DNA of 64,000 nt from NCBI RefSeq assembly GCF_000265205.3, contig NC_018000.1, positions 4,216,001-4,280,000 on the forward strand. Reading direction: 5' to 3'. This DNA is from Sinorhizobium fredii USDA 257 (GTDB taxonomy: Bacteria; Pseudomonadota; Alphaproteobacteria; Rhizobiales; Rhizobiaceae). Position numbers and translations under genes: made by a program. The notes under the pieces are model-generated. The model saw only the letters and a program-made list of their open reading frames with translations. It was not told the DNA's origin and searched no databases. Shown here in pieces: positions 49,373 to 59,593 of this stretch; positions within the stretch are counted from its first letter, which is position 1, and each line of letters starts with the position of its first letter.

Positions 49373-52300
49373 ATGGCGACGAAGAAGAGCAACGAATCGA
49401 TTGACGAAAAGGCCTTTCAGGCTCTGGAAGCGGCGCTGAAGATCGATTTTGACGACCTGAAGTCGGCCGTGCATGACAAGAATTCCTTGGATGATCCGGA
49501 GGAACAGGTGTCCGAGCCCAGCAAGAAGGCGGCCGCATCCGAGCAGAGGCGCCCTGCGAAGGAACAGCAGGAAGCACAGAAGGCCCGGACGAGTGAGACG
49601 CCTCGCAACCTTGCGCCGGAGCCCGCCCCGAAGCAGCCAGCACTTTCCCCGGCCAATGACGATACGCGCAGATCGCCTGCGGCAATGCTCCGCTCCCTCG
49701 AAGTACGATCCAGCCGAGCGGCGATCCGCGTCGCGGCGCTGATATCGCTGGTGTGGGCGCTTGCGGGTGTAGCGATCGGCCACCTCCTCTATGCGCCGCA
49801 GATCTGGCAGATACGCTCCCTCGGCGACCTGGCGGCCACGCCCGGTGTGGTCGGCATCCTGATCGGCATCGCCTTGCCGATCATGCTCTTCTTCTCCTTT
49901 GCCATCATGATTGCGCGTGCTCAGGAACTGCGCAATGCGGCCCGCTCGATGGCCGAGGTCGCCTTGCGGCTGGCGGAACCGGAAACCGCGGCAGCAGACC
50001 GCGTCATGGCCGTGGGCCAGGCGGTTCGGCGCGAAGTGTCGGCCATGAACGAGGGCATCGAACGCACGATCGCACGGGCGACCGAACTCGAGGCCCTTGT
50101 CCATTCCGAAGTCAGTGCGCTTGAACGCAGCTACAGCGAAAACGAACTGCGCGTTCGCACTCTGGTCCAGGAACTGGGGCTGGAGCGCGAAGCCATCGTC
50201 GGCCATTCCGAGCGGATCCGCTCGGCGATTGTCGGTGCCCACGGCAAGCTGAAGGATGACCTGGAGCTCGCAAGCGAAGACATCGCCTCGCGCATCGCGG
50301 TCTCGGGCGAAGCCTTCGCATCGCTGATCGACACCCGCGCCGCGGCCCTCAGCGAGAAATCGGATCATGCGCTGCAGACCCTCGGCACCATGCTCGACAC
50401 CCGCACGGATGCGCTGCTTTCCGGCCTGACCGACGCCGGCGTGACGCTCAGCAAAGAGTTCGATGTGCGGCTCGATGCCCTCAGCGAGAACTTGACGAAG
50501 CGCGGCGAACAATTGCTCAGCCAGTTCGAAACCCGTGCCTCGACGCTCGATGCAAACACCGAGAAGCTGAACACCGCCCTTAACGAGCGCGCCCGCCAGT
50601 TGAATGAAACCCTGATCGCGCGCACCCGCGACCTCAACGAAAGCTTGAGCGTCGGCCAACACGCGATTGCCGGCGGCCTCGAAGACATGCTTTCGTCGCT
50701 CAATGCGGCACTGGACGAAAAGGGCGCGAGTTTCCGCCAGAGCCTGAAGTCGAGCGCCGACGACGCGATCATGGATCTGGATCTCCGCGGCGGTTTCTTC
50801 GAAGAAAAGCTGCAGACGACCGTCGGACACCTGGCAACCGCCTTCGACGAGCGTTTCCACGAATTCGCCAGTGCCTTCGACAAGCGGGCGAGCCTGCTCG
50901 ACACCAAGTTGATGGAGAGCCTGCACAGGATCAACGAAACCGTGTCCGGCGGTTCGGATGCGATCGGCACTGCCTTGGACAGCAGCGTCGACAAGATCAG
51001 TTCGGCGCTCTCCGACCAGTCTCTGACGCTCGCCACGGCGCTTGGAGCAACCCAGGATTTCATCGAAGAGACGATCGGCAATCGCACCTCGGAACTCAGC
51101 AGCCTCATCGGCAATGCTCACAGCCGCATCGAGGGCGTGCTTACCGACAAGACCAGTTCGCTGATGGGCGCTCTGACGGAAGCACAGGAGAGGATCGAAG
51201 GTGGTTTCGGCCAGCGCGCCGATGCCCTCGCCAATGCGCTGACGACAAGCGAGCAGCGTCTGACGGATGGTCTGGATTCCCGGACATCCGCCTTCATCGA
51301 CGGCCTGCAATCGGCCCATGCCCGCATCGAGCAGACGCTCACGGGCTCCACCGACGAGATCACCAGCGCCATCGCTGCCAGCCAGCATCGGCTGGACAAT
51401 ACGCTTTCGGAGCGCACCGCCGCGCTGTCGGCCGCCCTCACCTCGGGCGCGAGCGCACTGGAAGACACGGTCGGCGGCACGGCCGACCGTCTGGAGCGCG
51501 TCCTCTCCGAACGTGGCCAGACGATCTCCGCGGCCCTGACCGGCCAGACGACAATGCTTGAAGGGGTCCTGTCGGAGCGCAGCCAGGCGATCACCGACAC
51601 GCTGGCCAGCCAGACGGCTGCCCTCGACGGCGTGCTCTCCGAGCGCGCCGTGCAAATCGATAAGACCATGTCGGCACGCGCAAGTGAGATGGCGGACTCG
51701 CTCAGCCGCCATGCCGAAGACGTCGCCGACAGCCTGACCTTCCGCGCGATGGCCGTGGCCGAAACGATGACCGACCGCGTCGGCGAGATCGAGAACAAGC
51801 TTTCGCTAAGCGTCTCCGAGGTCGCCGAGAATCTGGGCGGTCGCGTCAGTCAGATCGCCGACACCCTCACCGATACCAGTGCACGCATCGCCGAGGATCT
51901 CAGCAGCCGCGTCGGCAAGATTTCCGACTCGCTGGCAGGAACCAGCGCTGAGATCGCCGAAGCGCTGACGGCCCGCACGTCGGAAGCAACGGCGTCGCTC
52001 GCCGGCAAGGCGGCCGAGATCGAGCAGACGCTCTCCGGCAAGGCCGACCATCTGCGGGACACGCTGACGACGACGCATGATCAGATACGCTCGACGCTCG
52101 ACGATCGCATAAAGGCGATCAATCTCGCCGTCGGACAGGGCCGCGATCAACTGGAAGAGCTGCTGTCCGACCAGTCGATGGCGATGGCAACGTCGCTTGC
52201 GACGAGCGCCGGTATGCTCGAAATGTCACTCGAAGAACGCCAGGCTTCGATCACTGGCGCGATCGAGCGCGGCACCGAGGCGCTCACCGCACGGACCTCG

Positions 52301-55300
52301 GAAGCGGCCGCGTCGCTCGCCAGCACGGCGGCCGAGATTGACCAGACGCTCTCCGGCAAGACCGCACAGTTGCGCTCGAGGCTCGACCAACAGATCGACA
52401 CAATCAACCTGGTCGTCGGACAGGGCCGCGAGCGATTGGAAGAGCTGCTGTCCGATCAGTCGATGGCGATGGCGACAACGCTTGCGACGAGCGCCAGCAT
52501 GCTCGAAATGTCGCTCGAAGAACGCCAGGCTTCAATCGCCGGCGCGATCGAGCGCAGCACCGAAGCATTCGCAGCACGGACCTCGGAAGCGGCCGCATCG
52601 CTTGCCGGCAAGGCGGCCGAGATCGACCAGACGCTCTCCAGCAAGACCGAACAATTGCGAGACACGCTGACGACGACGCGTGACCAGATACGCTCGACGC
52701 TCGACGATCGCATAAAAGCGATCAATCTCGCCGTCGGCCAGGGCCGCGAACAATTGGAAGAGCTGCTGTCCGACCAGTCGATGGCGATGGCGACGACGCT
52801 GGCGACCAGCGCCAGCATGCTCGAAATGTCGCTCGAAGAGCGGCAGGCCTCGATCGCCGGCGCTATCGACCGCGGCACCGAAGCGCTCGATCAGCGCATG
52901 CGCTCGACGACCGGCAACATCGCCGAGCGACTTGCCGAGACGGCCGACCAGATCAGCCTCGCTGCCGACACTCTGACCAATCGCGTCGATATTTCGCTCA
53001 ACGGCATCAACAATCGTCTCGACGAGACCGGTGCGAGGATCGAATCGAGCTTCGCATCGCTCGAAGACCGCGTTCGCGGCGGCGTCAGCAACGTCAGCGC
53101 CATCGTCGACGACACCGGCGGCCGCATAGAAACGACGCTGGGCTCCCTCGAGGATCGCGTCCGCGACAGCGTCGGCAGCGTCAAGGCCATTGTCGACGAT
53201 ACTGGCAACCGCATTGGAACGACGCTCGGCTCTCTCGAGGGTCGCATCCGCGACAGCGTCGGCAGCGTCAACGCCATCGTCGACAATGCCGGACAGCGGA
53301 TCACGGAAAGCCTCGCGGAGCGCGCCGGCGAAATCGACCGAATCAGCGAGACCGCGGCGGCCCGCATCACCTCCGCCATGGACGACGGGGCTGGCCGCAT
53401 CGCCTCCGCGATGGATGCTGGTGCAGGCCGCATCGAAGAGCGACTCGGCACGATGGACCGCGCCCTCAACATCGGCCTCGAAAACGTCAACCGGACGATC
53501 GAAGGCAAGGCGGCGGCGCTTGTCACCAGCCTGCGAAGCGCCGTCAAAGATGCTTCCCAGGAAATTGACACGGAAGCCGCACGTTCCGCCGAGTTGCTCT
53601 CCAAGGCCGGTGCTGATTTCGCCAGTGCCTTGGCGGCCCGCAATGCCGAGTTCGCCAATTCGATCGAAGAGACGGCCTCGGCGACGGCGGCACGCCATGC
53701 CGAACTTGCCCGGACGGTCACGGACGCCGCCGATAAAGCCACAACCCGCCTCGCCTCGACCCAGGATCAGATCGCCGGCCACACCCAGAGCATCCAGCAA
53801 AGCCTGACGGATGCGGAAAAGGCGCTCGATGCGCGCGGCCAGTCGATCCGCAGCGTACTCGACGACAGCACCCGCGAGCTGAATTCCATGCTGGCCGGCC
53901 GTTCGCTCGAACTCACCCGTCTTCTCGACGAGCAGGCGCGTCCAGTCATCGAGCAATACGCGGCAACGGGCAAGGAAGCCGCCGCACGTATCGCCGCCCT
54001 GACCCAGGAAAGCGCCGAACGCCTGCGGGCGGAAAACGCGGCGCTCGTCAACGCCATCACGGAACGGACCAGCGAAACGCTCGATGCGATCTCGCTCCGG
54101 GCCGAAGAGACCGCCAAGGCGATGAAGATGGTCGAGAACCGGCTGCAGTCGACGGCCATGGGGCTCATCGACCAGCTCGCGACCAACAATTCCGCCATTG
54201 CATCGGTCATCGAGCAGGCGAACGGCAGTCTCGGGGACATGGATCAGCGTCTGGAAGCGGCCGCAGCGAAGGTTTCCGAATCGACGCGGCATGCATCCGA
54301 CATGCTGTCCAGCTCCACCCGCCTCATCGAAGGCCGCGTCGACAAACTCTCCGACATCGCCGCATCGACGCTCTCGCAGATCGGCGGCATCGTCGGCCGG
54401 TTCGAGGACCATTCCAAGGTGCTTGGCCAGGCCTCCAACCTGCTGGCAGCAGCCCAGTCGAACCTGGTCAGCACGCTGGAGGAGCGGCAGGACGCCCTGC
54501 GGACCCTTTCCGTGGGTCTTGTTCAGCGTTCGGAAGAGATCGAACGCACGATGCGCGCGCTCGAAGGTTTCGTCGACGGCGCCTTCCAGCGAGCCGAGGA
54601 GCGCTCCGGTCAGGTCGCCGGCAACCTTCGCAACGGCATCCAGTCCTCCTTCACCGATGTCGGAAAGCTTCTCTCCAACACCGAGCAGCGTGCTGCGGAA
54701 GCTGCCGAGGCCATGCGCACCACACTTGCCGAAGCAGGCGGCGAAGCTGCCGCGTCCGTGGAGGGCGTGTTCTCCCGCGCCGAAGAGCGGTCGCGGCAGA
54801 TCGCCGAGGCGCTGCGCTCCGGCGTCGAAAGCTCAATCGCGGACGCGAACAAGACGCTATCGCAGATCGAGGGCCGCGCGCTCAGCGCCTCCGAGGCCCT
54901 GCGCCAGGCAGTCGCCAAGGCTGGTGACGAAGCAAGCCAGGCACTTGAAGGCGCTTTCGGCAACGCGGAGGAACGCGCCAAGGATGCGGCGTCCCGCCTG
55001 CGCGGCAGCATCGGCGCTTCGGTCTCGGACGTCGAGCGGATGCTGGCGGAAAGCGGCAAGAGGTCGGATGGCGTTGCAACGCAGCTGCGCGAGGCCATGC
55101 GCCAGGCGATCGACGAAGCGATCAGCCGCTTCAGCGGCGCGACCGATGACATCCGTCGTTCCGCCGGCGAGATCCGCAAGGAACTCGACATGACCCGCGA
55201 GGAATTGAAGCGCGGCGCCTTCGACCTACCGGAAGAGGCCAAGGAGAATGCCGCGGTGATGCGTCGTGCCGTTGCCGAGCAGATCAAGGCGCTGCAGGAG

Positions 55301-56041
55301 CTCTCCGAAATCATCGGCAAGTCTTCGACGCATCTCGAGGTCGCCCAGCCGGTTCGCCAGCAACCGGCGCTGGCCGCTCCCGCCCCTGTCGTTCCGGCGC
55401 CCGTCGCGCCGCAAGAGCCTGCAGCCCAGCAGCCAGCGATCCAACAGCAGCCAGCGGTCCAGCCGCAGCCTGCCGCGCCGGCCCCGGCGCTGCGCGGCAG
55501 CCTGGGCCTGGAACAGGCGACGCGGCCGTTGCAGCCTGCCCGTCCGACGGCTGCCGAAGAGCGCGTCGAGGAAGGCGGCGGCTGGATGCGCGACCTTCTT
55601 CGCGCCGCCTCCCGCGAGGAAGAGCCGCAGGCCGCACGCCCTCGACCGGCCGAGAGCCAGCCTGTGGCACGCGCCGGAGACAGCCGCAATCCGCGTCACG
55701 TGGTCGAATCGTTGAACTCGCTGTCGGTGGATATCGCCCGGGCGATCGACCACGACGCCTCGGTCGAACTGTGGCGTCGTTACCAGCGCGGCGAGCGGGA
55801 CGTCTTCACCCGCCGGCTCTATACGCTGAAGGGGCAGCAGACCTTCGACGAGATCAAGCGGAAGTATGATCGCGAGCCCGAGTTCCGCACCGCGGTCGAT
55901 CGCTACATCGCCGACTTCGAAAAGCTGCTTGCCGATGTCGCACGCAACGATCCGGACAAGCGCATCACCCAGACCTACCTGACGTCGGATACCGGTAAGG
56001 TCTACACCATGCTCGCCCACGCGGCCGGACGCTTCAGCTAA
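49373..56041 (+). CDS. rgsE: growth pole ring protein (GPR/RgsE type), giant coiled-coil membrane protein
   Basis: A 2222-residue protein. An N-terminal cytoplasmic segment rich in Pro/Ala (~1-115) is followed by two transmembrane helices at ~119-139 and ~158-181. Then comes about 1700 residues of helical, apolipoprotein-like repeats and, near 2000, a Pro/Gln-rich linker. A conserved C-terminal region ends KRITQTYLTSDTGKVYTM ... AGRFS. Length and layout match the Agrobacterium GPR protein, which forms a ring at the growing pole and is needed for polar growth and rod shape; its S. meliloti counterpart is RgsE. Older annotations call it kinesin-like, but there is no motor domain. Repeats at residues 863-1169 and 1222-1308 are nearly identical in DNA. 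The gene is alone in its transcript. Confidence 0.85.
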   Translation: MATKKSNESIDEKAFQALEAALKIDFDDLKSAVHDKNSLDDPEEQVSEPSKKAAASEQRRPAKEQQEAQKARTSETPRNLAPEPAPKQPALSPANDDTRRSPAAMLRSLEVRSSRAAIRVAALISLVWALAGVAIGHLLYAPQIWQIRSLGDLAATPGVVGILIGIALPIMLFFSFAIMIARAQELRNAARSMAEVALRLAEPETAAADRVMAVGQAVRREVSAMNEGIERTIARATELEALVHSEVSALERSYSENELRVRTLVQELGLEREAIVGHSERIRSAIVGAHGKLKDDLELASEDIASRIAVSGEAFASLIDTRAAALSEKSDHALQTLGTMLDTRTDALLSGLTDAGVTLSKEFDVRLDALSENLTKRGEQLLSQFETRASTLDANTEKLNTALNERARQLNETLIARTRDLNESLSVGQHAIAGGLEDMLSSLNAALDEKGASFRQSLKSSADDAIMDLDLRGGFFEEKLQTTVGHLATAFDERFHEFASAFDKRASLLDTKLMESLHRINETVSGGSDAIGTALDSSVDKISSALSDQSLTLATALGATQDFIEETIGNRTSELSSLIGNAHSRIEGVLTDKTSSLMGALTEAQERIEGGFGQRADALANALTTSEQRLTDGLDSRTSAFIDGLQSAHARIEQTLTGSTDEITSAIAASQHRLDNTLSERTAALSAALTSGASALEDTVGGTADRLERVLSERGQTISAALTGQTTMLEGVLSERSQAITDTLASQTAALDGVLSERAVQIDKTMSARASEMADSLSRHAEDVADSLTFRAMAVAETMTDRVGEIENKLSLSVSEVAENLGGRVSQIADTLTDTSARIAEDLSSRVGKISDSLAGTSAEIAEALTARTSEATASLAGKAAEIEQTLSGKADHLRDTLTTTHDQIRSTLDDRIKAINLAVGQGRDQLEELLSDQSMAMATSLATSAGMLEMSLEERQASITGAIERGTEALTARTSEAAASLASTAAEIDQTLSGKTAQLRSRLDQQIDTINLVVGQGRERLEELLSDQSMAMATTLATSASMLEMSLEERQASIAGAIERSTEAFAARTSEAAASLAGKAAEIDQTLSSKTEQLRDTLTTTRDQIRSTLDDRIKAINLAVGQGREQLEELLSDQSMAMATTLATSASMLEMSLEERQASIAGAIDRGTEALDQRMRSTTGNIAERLAETADQISLAADTLTNRVDISLNGINNRLDETGARIESSFASLEDRVRGGVSNVSAIVDDTGGRIETTLGSLEDRVRDSVGSVKAIVDDTGNRIGTTLGSLEGRIRDSVGSVNAIVDNAGQRITESLAERAGEIDRISETAAARITSAMDDGAGRIASAMDAGAGRIEERLGTMDRALNIGLENVNRTIEGKAAALVTSLRSAVKDASQEIDTEAARSAELLSKAGADFASALAARNAEFANSIEETASATAARHAELARTVTDAADKATTRLASTQDQIAGHTQSIQQSLTDAEKALDARGQSIRSVLDDSTRELNSMLAGRSLELTRLLDEQARPVIEQYAATGKEAAARIAALTQESAERLRAENAALVNAITERTSETLDAISLRAEETAKAMKMVENRLQSTAMGLIDQLATNNSAIASVIEQANGSLGDMDQRLEAAAAKVSESTRHASDMLSSSTRLIEGRVDKLSDIAASTLSQIGGIVGRFEDHSKVLGQASNLLAAAQSNLVSTLEERQDALRTLSVGLVQRSEEIERTMRALEGFVDGAFQRAEERSGQVAGNLRNGIQSSFTDVGKLLSNTEQRAAEAAEAMRTTLAEAGGEAAASVEGVFSRAEERSRQIAEALRSGVESSIADANKTLSQIEGRALSASEALRQAVAKAGDEASQALEGAFGNAEERAKDAASRLRGSIGASVSDVERMLAESGKRSDGVATQLREAMRQAIDEAISRFSGATDDIRRSAGEIRKELDMTREELKRGAFDLPEEAKENAAVMRRAVAEQIKALQELSEIIGKSSTHLEVAQPVRQQPALAAPAPVVPAPVAPQEPAAQQPAIQQQPAVQPQPAAPAPALRGSLGLEQATRPLQPARPTAAEERVEEGGGWMRDLLRAASREEEPQAARPRPAESQPVARAGDSRNPRHVVESLNSLSVDIARAIDHDASVELWRRYQRGERDVFTRRLYTLKGQQTFDEIKRKYDREPEFRTAVDRYIADFEKLLADVARNDPDKRITQTYLTSDTGKVYTMLAHAAGRFS
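51959..52879 (+). repeat. three near-identical tandem units inside the growth-pole-ring gene
   Basis: Units at 51959-52276 (318 bp), 52277-52561 (285 bp) and 52562-52879 (318 bp) encode the same ~100-residue block (EALTARTSEA ... EIDQTLSGKT ... LEELLSDQSMAMAT ... LEMSLEERQASI). The middle unit lacks 33 bp (the LTTTRDQIRSTLD part). Long stretches are identical at the base level, including the third positions, which indicates recent duplication or gene conversion. Confidence 0.9.
53036..53296 (+). repeat. three 87-bp tandem repeats (29 residues) inside the growth-pole-ring gene
   Basis: RIESSFASLEDRVRGGVSN, RIETTLGSLEDRVRDSVGS and RIGTTLGSLEGRIRDSVGS each open a 29-residue unit ending in IVDDTG or IVDNAG. 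The spacing is exactly 87 bp and the third unit has drifted a little. They continue the helical repeat array. Confidence 0.9.
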
Positions 56042-56068
56042 TCGCTGGCAAAAAGATCCTAGATGTTG

Positions 56069-56100
56069 AGAACGGCCTCGTTGAAAGACGGGGCCGTTCT
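56069..56100 (+). terminator. hairpin after the growth-pole-ring gene
   Basis: AGAACGGCC (56069-56077) pairs perfectly with GGCCGTTCT (56092-56100), followed by TGCATTTG. A T-poor but strong 9-bp stem 28 bp behind the stop. Confidence 0.7.
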
Positions 56101-56271
56101 TGCATTTGAACGAACGCAGCCCCAGCGTGATGTCAGCTCCTGCAAGTCTCCTTAAATCGGAGCCGATTTAAGGGTAAGAGCATGCAGCAGCCATTCAAAG
56201 TTCTACAGAGACCTTTGTGCGACTGAAGAGACGCAACGGCTCTGCGGTCCGCAGCCGCTCAGGAGTGTGCC

Positions 56272-56694
56272 ATGAGACCCCGGATAAAAGTCCTTACGCT
56301 CGCCGTGAACGATCTGCAAAGGTCCCTCGCCTTTTATCGCGACGGCTTGGGCCTGCCGACCAAGGGCGTCATCGGTGAGGAATTTGAAGACGGCGCGGTC
56401 GTCTTCTTCCACATGGGCGATGATCTGATACTGGCGCTATATCCGGCGCCGTCGCTTTCCAAGGATGCGAAGATCAGCGTGACAGAGGCGCGGCTTGGCG
56501 CCGTATCGATCGGTCATATCGTCAACTCGAAGGCCGAAGTCGATGCAATCATGAAGCAGGCGGCGGACGCCGGCGCCGTCGTAACCGACCCCGCGTCCGA
56601 TCGTTTCTGGGGCGGCTATTCGGGCTACTTCCATGATCCGGACGGACATCTGTGGGAAATCGCCTGGAACCCGCAATGGACCGTCGAGGACTGA
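56272..56694 (+). CDS. VOC-family (glyoxalase/bleomycin-resistance fold) protein
   Basis: A 140-residue protein with two beta-alpha-beta-beta-beta modules (KVLTLAVNDLQRSLAFYRDG ... WGGYSGYFHDPDGHLWEIAW). The metal-ligand pattern ends with the Glu in HLWEIAWN. Family members are isomerases, dioxygenases and antibiotic-binding proteins, and a precise role cannot be read. It stands alone between the growth-pole-ring gene and petC, convergent to the pet operon. Confidence 0.85.
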   Translation: MRPRIKVLTLAVNDLQRSLAFYRDGLGLPTKGVIGEEFEDGAVVFFHMGDDLILALYPAPSLSKDAKISVTEARLGAVSIGHIVNSKAEVDAIMKQAADAGAVVTDPASDRFWGGYSGYFHDPDGHLWEIAWNPQWTVED

Positions 56695-56745
56695 AGCGGT
56701 CCGAGGGACGAGCGCGGATCGCGTCGAGAAAAAAGGCTCCATGCA

Positions 56746-56773
56746 AAAAAGCCCCGGTTTCTGCCGGGGCCTT
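56746..56773 (-). terminator. bidirectional terminator between VOC gene and petC
   Basis: GCCCCGG-TTTCTG-CCGGGGC. On the minus strand it is followed by TTTTTT (from 56751 down), so it ends petABC. On the plus strand CTTTCT follows and it may also serve the VOC gene. Confidence 0.9.
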
Positions 56774-56808
56774 TCTCCGTAACGCGGTCTGGCAATGCAA
56801 GCTTCCGA

Positions 56809-57687
56809 TCAATGTTCCTTGTTGGCGTAAACCGACTTCTTCGTCAGATAGATCAGGCCGGTGAAGATCAGCAGGAACACCATGACCATGAAGCCGGTGC
56901 GCTTGCGGTCTTCGAGATGCGGCTCTGCGGCCCACATCAGGAATGCCGAGACGTCCCTGGCGTACTGGTCGACAGTCTGCGGTGCACCGTCGTCATAGGT
57001 GACCTGGTCGTCGGAGAGCGGTTTCGCCATCGCCAGCGCCGAGGCGCTCACGAAGTACGGGTTGTAGTGCGTCCCTTCGGCGACCTGAACACCTTCCGGC
57101 GGCTCCTGGTAGCCCGTCAGCAGCGCGTGGATATAGTCCGGACCGCCTTCCTGGTAGGGCCAGAAGATGTCGAAGACGAATTGCGGGAAGCCGCGCTCGA
57201 TGCCGCGCGCCTTGGCGATAAGCGAGAAGTCCGGTGGTGCGGCGCCGTTGTTGGCGGCCGCTGCGGCTTCCTTGTTCGGGAACGGAGACGGGAAGTGGTC
57301 GGACGGAATGGCCTTGCGCGTGAACATCTCGCCATCGCCATTCGGGCCGTCCTGCACCTCGTAGTTCGCCGCAAACGCCTTCACCTGGGCGTCGGAATAG
57401 CCGAGGCCGTGCTCAAGCGTGCGGAATGCGACGAGCTCCATCGAATGGCAGGCAGAACAGACTTCGGTGTAAACCTTGAGACCGCGCTGCAGCTGGCCCT
57501 TGTCGTAGTGGCCGAAGAGGCCGGCGAAGGTCCAATCCTGCTGTTCCGGCTTGTGCAGCGGATAGTGCGGCGTAGCGCCGGCGGCATGCTCCTCGCCGCC
57601 TGCTTCCTCGCCTTGGGCCAAAGCAGCCCCCAGACCGAGACCGGCGACGACAGCGAGTGACAGAATGCCTGTAACAAGCTTTTTCAT
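56809..57687 (-). CDS. petC: ubiquinol-cytochrome c reductase, cytochrome c1 subunit
   Basis: A 292-residue cytochrome c1. A cleavable signal (MKKLVTGILSLAVVAGLGLG ... AALAQ) is followed by the covalent heme site VCSACHSMELV. The Met ligand region lies in the second half (FVSASALAMAKPLSD). A C-terminal transmembrane anchor is FMVMVFLLIFTGLIYLTKKS. The start at 57687 has the usual export signal. Part of the cytochrome bc1 complex passing electrons from ubiquinol to c-type cytochromes. Last of petA-petB-petC. Confidence 0.97.
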   Translation of the reverse strand: MKKLVTGILSLAVVAGLGLGAALAQGEEAGGEEHAAGATPHYPLHKPEQQDWTFAGLFGHYDKGQLQRGLKVYTEVCSACHSMELVAFRTLEHGLGYSDAQVKAFAANYEVQDGPNGDGEMFTRKAIPSDHFPSPFPNKEAAAAANNGAAPPDFSLIAKARGIERGFPQFVFDIFWPYQEGGPDYIHALLTGYQEPPEGVQVAEGTHYNPYFVSASALAMAKPLSDDQVTYDDGAPQTVDQYARDVSAFLMWAAEPHLEDRKRTGFMVMVFLLIFTGLIYLTKKSVYANKEH

Positions 57688-57719
57688 TTTTGTGAGTTCC
57701 TTATCAATCGCTGTTCCGG

Positions 57720-59000
57720 TCAGGCGTGCGCGGTCTTCGGCTGCGCCTTGGCATTCTGCTTCTCCAGCACCGCCTCGGTGATGGAGTTCGGAATGCGCTT
57801 CGGCGTTTCGATCAGGCCGAGGAGCGGCATGATGACGAGGAAGAAACCGAAGTAGTACAGCGTGCCGAGCTGCGACATGACGACGTACAGGCCTTCCGCC
57901 GGGCGGGAACCGAGCCAGCCGAGCATCAGGGCATTGGCGACGAAGATCCAGAAGAACAGCTTGTACCAGGGACGGTAGACGGCCGAGCGGACCTTGGACG
58001 TGTCGAGCCAGGGCAGGAAGAACAGGACGATGATCGAACCGAACATCACCAGAACGCCACCGAGCTTGGAGTCGATCGGGCCGATGTTGAAGGTGATGGC
58101 GCGCAGCATCGCGTAGAACGGCAGGTAATACCATTCCGGAACGATGTGAGCCGGGGTCTTCAAGGCGTCAGCCGGAATGTAGTTGTCCGGGTGACCGAGA
58201 TAGTTCGGCATGTAGAAGACGAACCAGGCGTAGACGATGAGGAAGATCGAGACGCCCAGCGCATCCTTCAGCGTCGCATAGGGCGTGAAGGCCACGGTGT
58301 CGGTCTTCGACTTCACTTCGACACCGGTCGGATTGGTCTGGCCGGTGACGTGCAGAGCCCAGATGTGCAGGACGACAACGCCGGCGATCATGAAGGGCAG
58401 CAGGTAGTGCAGCGAGAAGAAGCGGTTGAGCGTCGGCTGGTCGACGGCGAAGCCGCCAAGCAGGAACTGCTGGATCCACTCGCCCACCAGTGGGAAGGCC
58501 GAGAAGAAGCCGGTGATAACCGTTGCACCCCAGAAGGACATCTGACCCCAGGGCAGAACGTAGCCCATGAAGCCGGTCGCCATCATCAGCAGATAGATGA
58601 CGACGCCGAGAATCCACAGGATCTCGCGCGGCGCCTTATAGGAGCCGTAATAGAGACCGCGGGCAATGTGCAGATAGACCGCGATGAAGAAGAAGGAGGC
58701 GCCGTTGGCATGCAGGTAGCGCAGCAACCAGCCATGGTTGACGTCGCGCATGATCTTTTCGACCGAGTTGAACGCAACGCTTGCTTCGGCGACATAGTGC
58801 ATCGCCAGCACGATCCCCGTCAGGATCTGGACGATGAGCATCACCGAGAGCATCGCGCCGAAGGTATAGGCATAGTTCAGGTTGCGCGGCACCGGATAGG
58901 AGACGAACGAGTCGTGAACGAGGCGCGGCAGCGGAAGACGGGAATCAACCCACTTCTCTATGCCCGTCGTTGGCGTGTAGGTTGAATGTTCAGCACTCAT
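57720..59000 (-). CDS. petB: ubiquinol-cytochrome c reductase, cytochrome b subunit
   Basis: A 426-residue integral protein with eight helices and two b hemes. The ligand pairs are in the [32 protein letters not shown] and [20 protein letters not shown] regions. The Qo-site PEWY motif is in [13 protein letters not shown]. It is full length rather than split into petB/petD, as expected in alphaproteobacteria. The gene starts 14 bp behind petA. Confidence 0.98.
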   Translation of the reverse strand: MSAEHSTYTPTTGIEKWVDSRLPLPRLVHDSFVSYPVPRNLNYAYTFGAMLSVMLIVQILTGIVLAMHYVAEASVAFNSVEKIMRDVNHGWLLRYLHANGASFFFIAVYLHIARGLYYGSYKAPREILWILGVVIYLLMMATGFMGYVLPWGQMSFWGATVITGFFSAFPLVGEWIQQFLLGGFAVDQPTLNRFFSLHYLLPFMIAGVVVLHIWALHVTGQTNPTGVEVKSKTDTVAFTPYATLKDALGVSIFLIVYAWFVFYMPNYLGHPDNYIPADALKTPAHIVPEWYYLPFYAMLRAITFNIGPIDSKLGGVLVMFGSIIVLFFLPWLDTSKVRSAVYRPWYKLFFWIFVANALMLGWLGSRPAEGLYVVMSQLGTLYYFGFFLVIMPLLGLIETPKRIPNSITEAVLEKQNAKAQPKTAHA

Positions 59001-59014
59001 TATCAGTAGTCCCC

Positions 59015-59593
59015 TCAACCGATCTTGATAACTGTGTCGGAAACGAACGTGAAGGTCGGCACGGCGAGGTTTTCCGGTGCCGGGCCTTTGCGGATGCGGC
59101 CGGCCGTATCGTAGTGCGACCCGTGGCAGGGACAGAACCAACCGCCGAAATCGCCGGCCTGCCCGAGCGGAACGCAGCCGAGATGCGTGCAGGAACCGAT
59201 CATCACGATCCAGTTTTCCTTGCCCTCGCCGGCGGAGCGATCGAGATCGGTCGCTTGCGCATCGGTGGTGAGATTGGCGTTGCGCGCGACCGGGTCCTTG
59301 AGCTCTTCGAGCGGCACGGCCTTCGCGTCCTCGACTTCCTTGTCGGTGCGGTTGCGGATGAAGACCGGCTTGCCGCGCCACTTCGCCGTCAGCGACATGC
59401 CGGGCTGGAGGCTCGAAACGTCGACCTCGATCGAAGCAAGCGCGAGCGTCGATGCATCCGGGCGCATCTGGTCGATGAACGGCCAAGCCGCCGCGCCGGC
59501 GCCGACAACGCCGGCCATGCCTGTGGCCAGATACAGGAAATCGCGGCGAGTGGGCTCGCCCAAGGTCTCGCTTGAAGTGTCGTGTTCGCTCAC
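59015..59593 (-). CDS. petA: ubiquinol-cytochrome c reductase iron-sulfur (Rieske) subunit
   Basis: A 192-residue Rieske protein. The Tat-like/anchor N terminus is [20 protein letters not shown]. The cluster ligands are in CTHLGCVPL and CPCHGSHYD with the two Cys-x-His pairs, closed by a disulfide. First gene of petABC; the operon is fbcFBC in older rhizobial naming. The upstream region of about 310 bp holds its promoter. Confidence 0.98.
   Translation of the reverse strand: MSEHDTSSETLGEPTRRDFLYLATGMAGVVGAGAAAWPFIDQMRPDASTLALASIEVDVSSLQPGMSLTAKWRGKPVFIRNRTDKEVEDAKAVPLEELKDPVARNANLTTDAQATDLDRSAGEGKENWIVMIGSCTHLGCVPLGQAGDFGGWFCPCHGSHYDTAGRIRKGPAPENLAVPTFTFVSDTVIKIG

Noticed and set aside
49286..51712. 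808-codon open frame on the minus strand opposite the pole-ring gene
   Set aside because: It is the mirror of a biased helical repeat gene. Its protein is a repetitive low-complexity string with no domain, and the plus-strand gene is well supported.
53036..53296. Regular repeats considered as a CRISPR array
   Set aside because: The period is a multiple of three, there are no spacers, and the repeats are in frame within a long gene.
52532..54412. 626-codon minus-strand frame inside the same gene
   Set aside because: The same effect of GC-rich codon bias, with no start site or family resemblance.
57726..58985. 419-codon plus-strand frame opposite petB
   Set aside because: Charged, repetitive reverse reading of a membrane protein gene.
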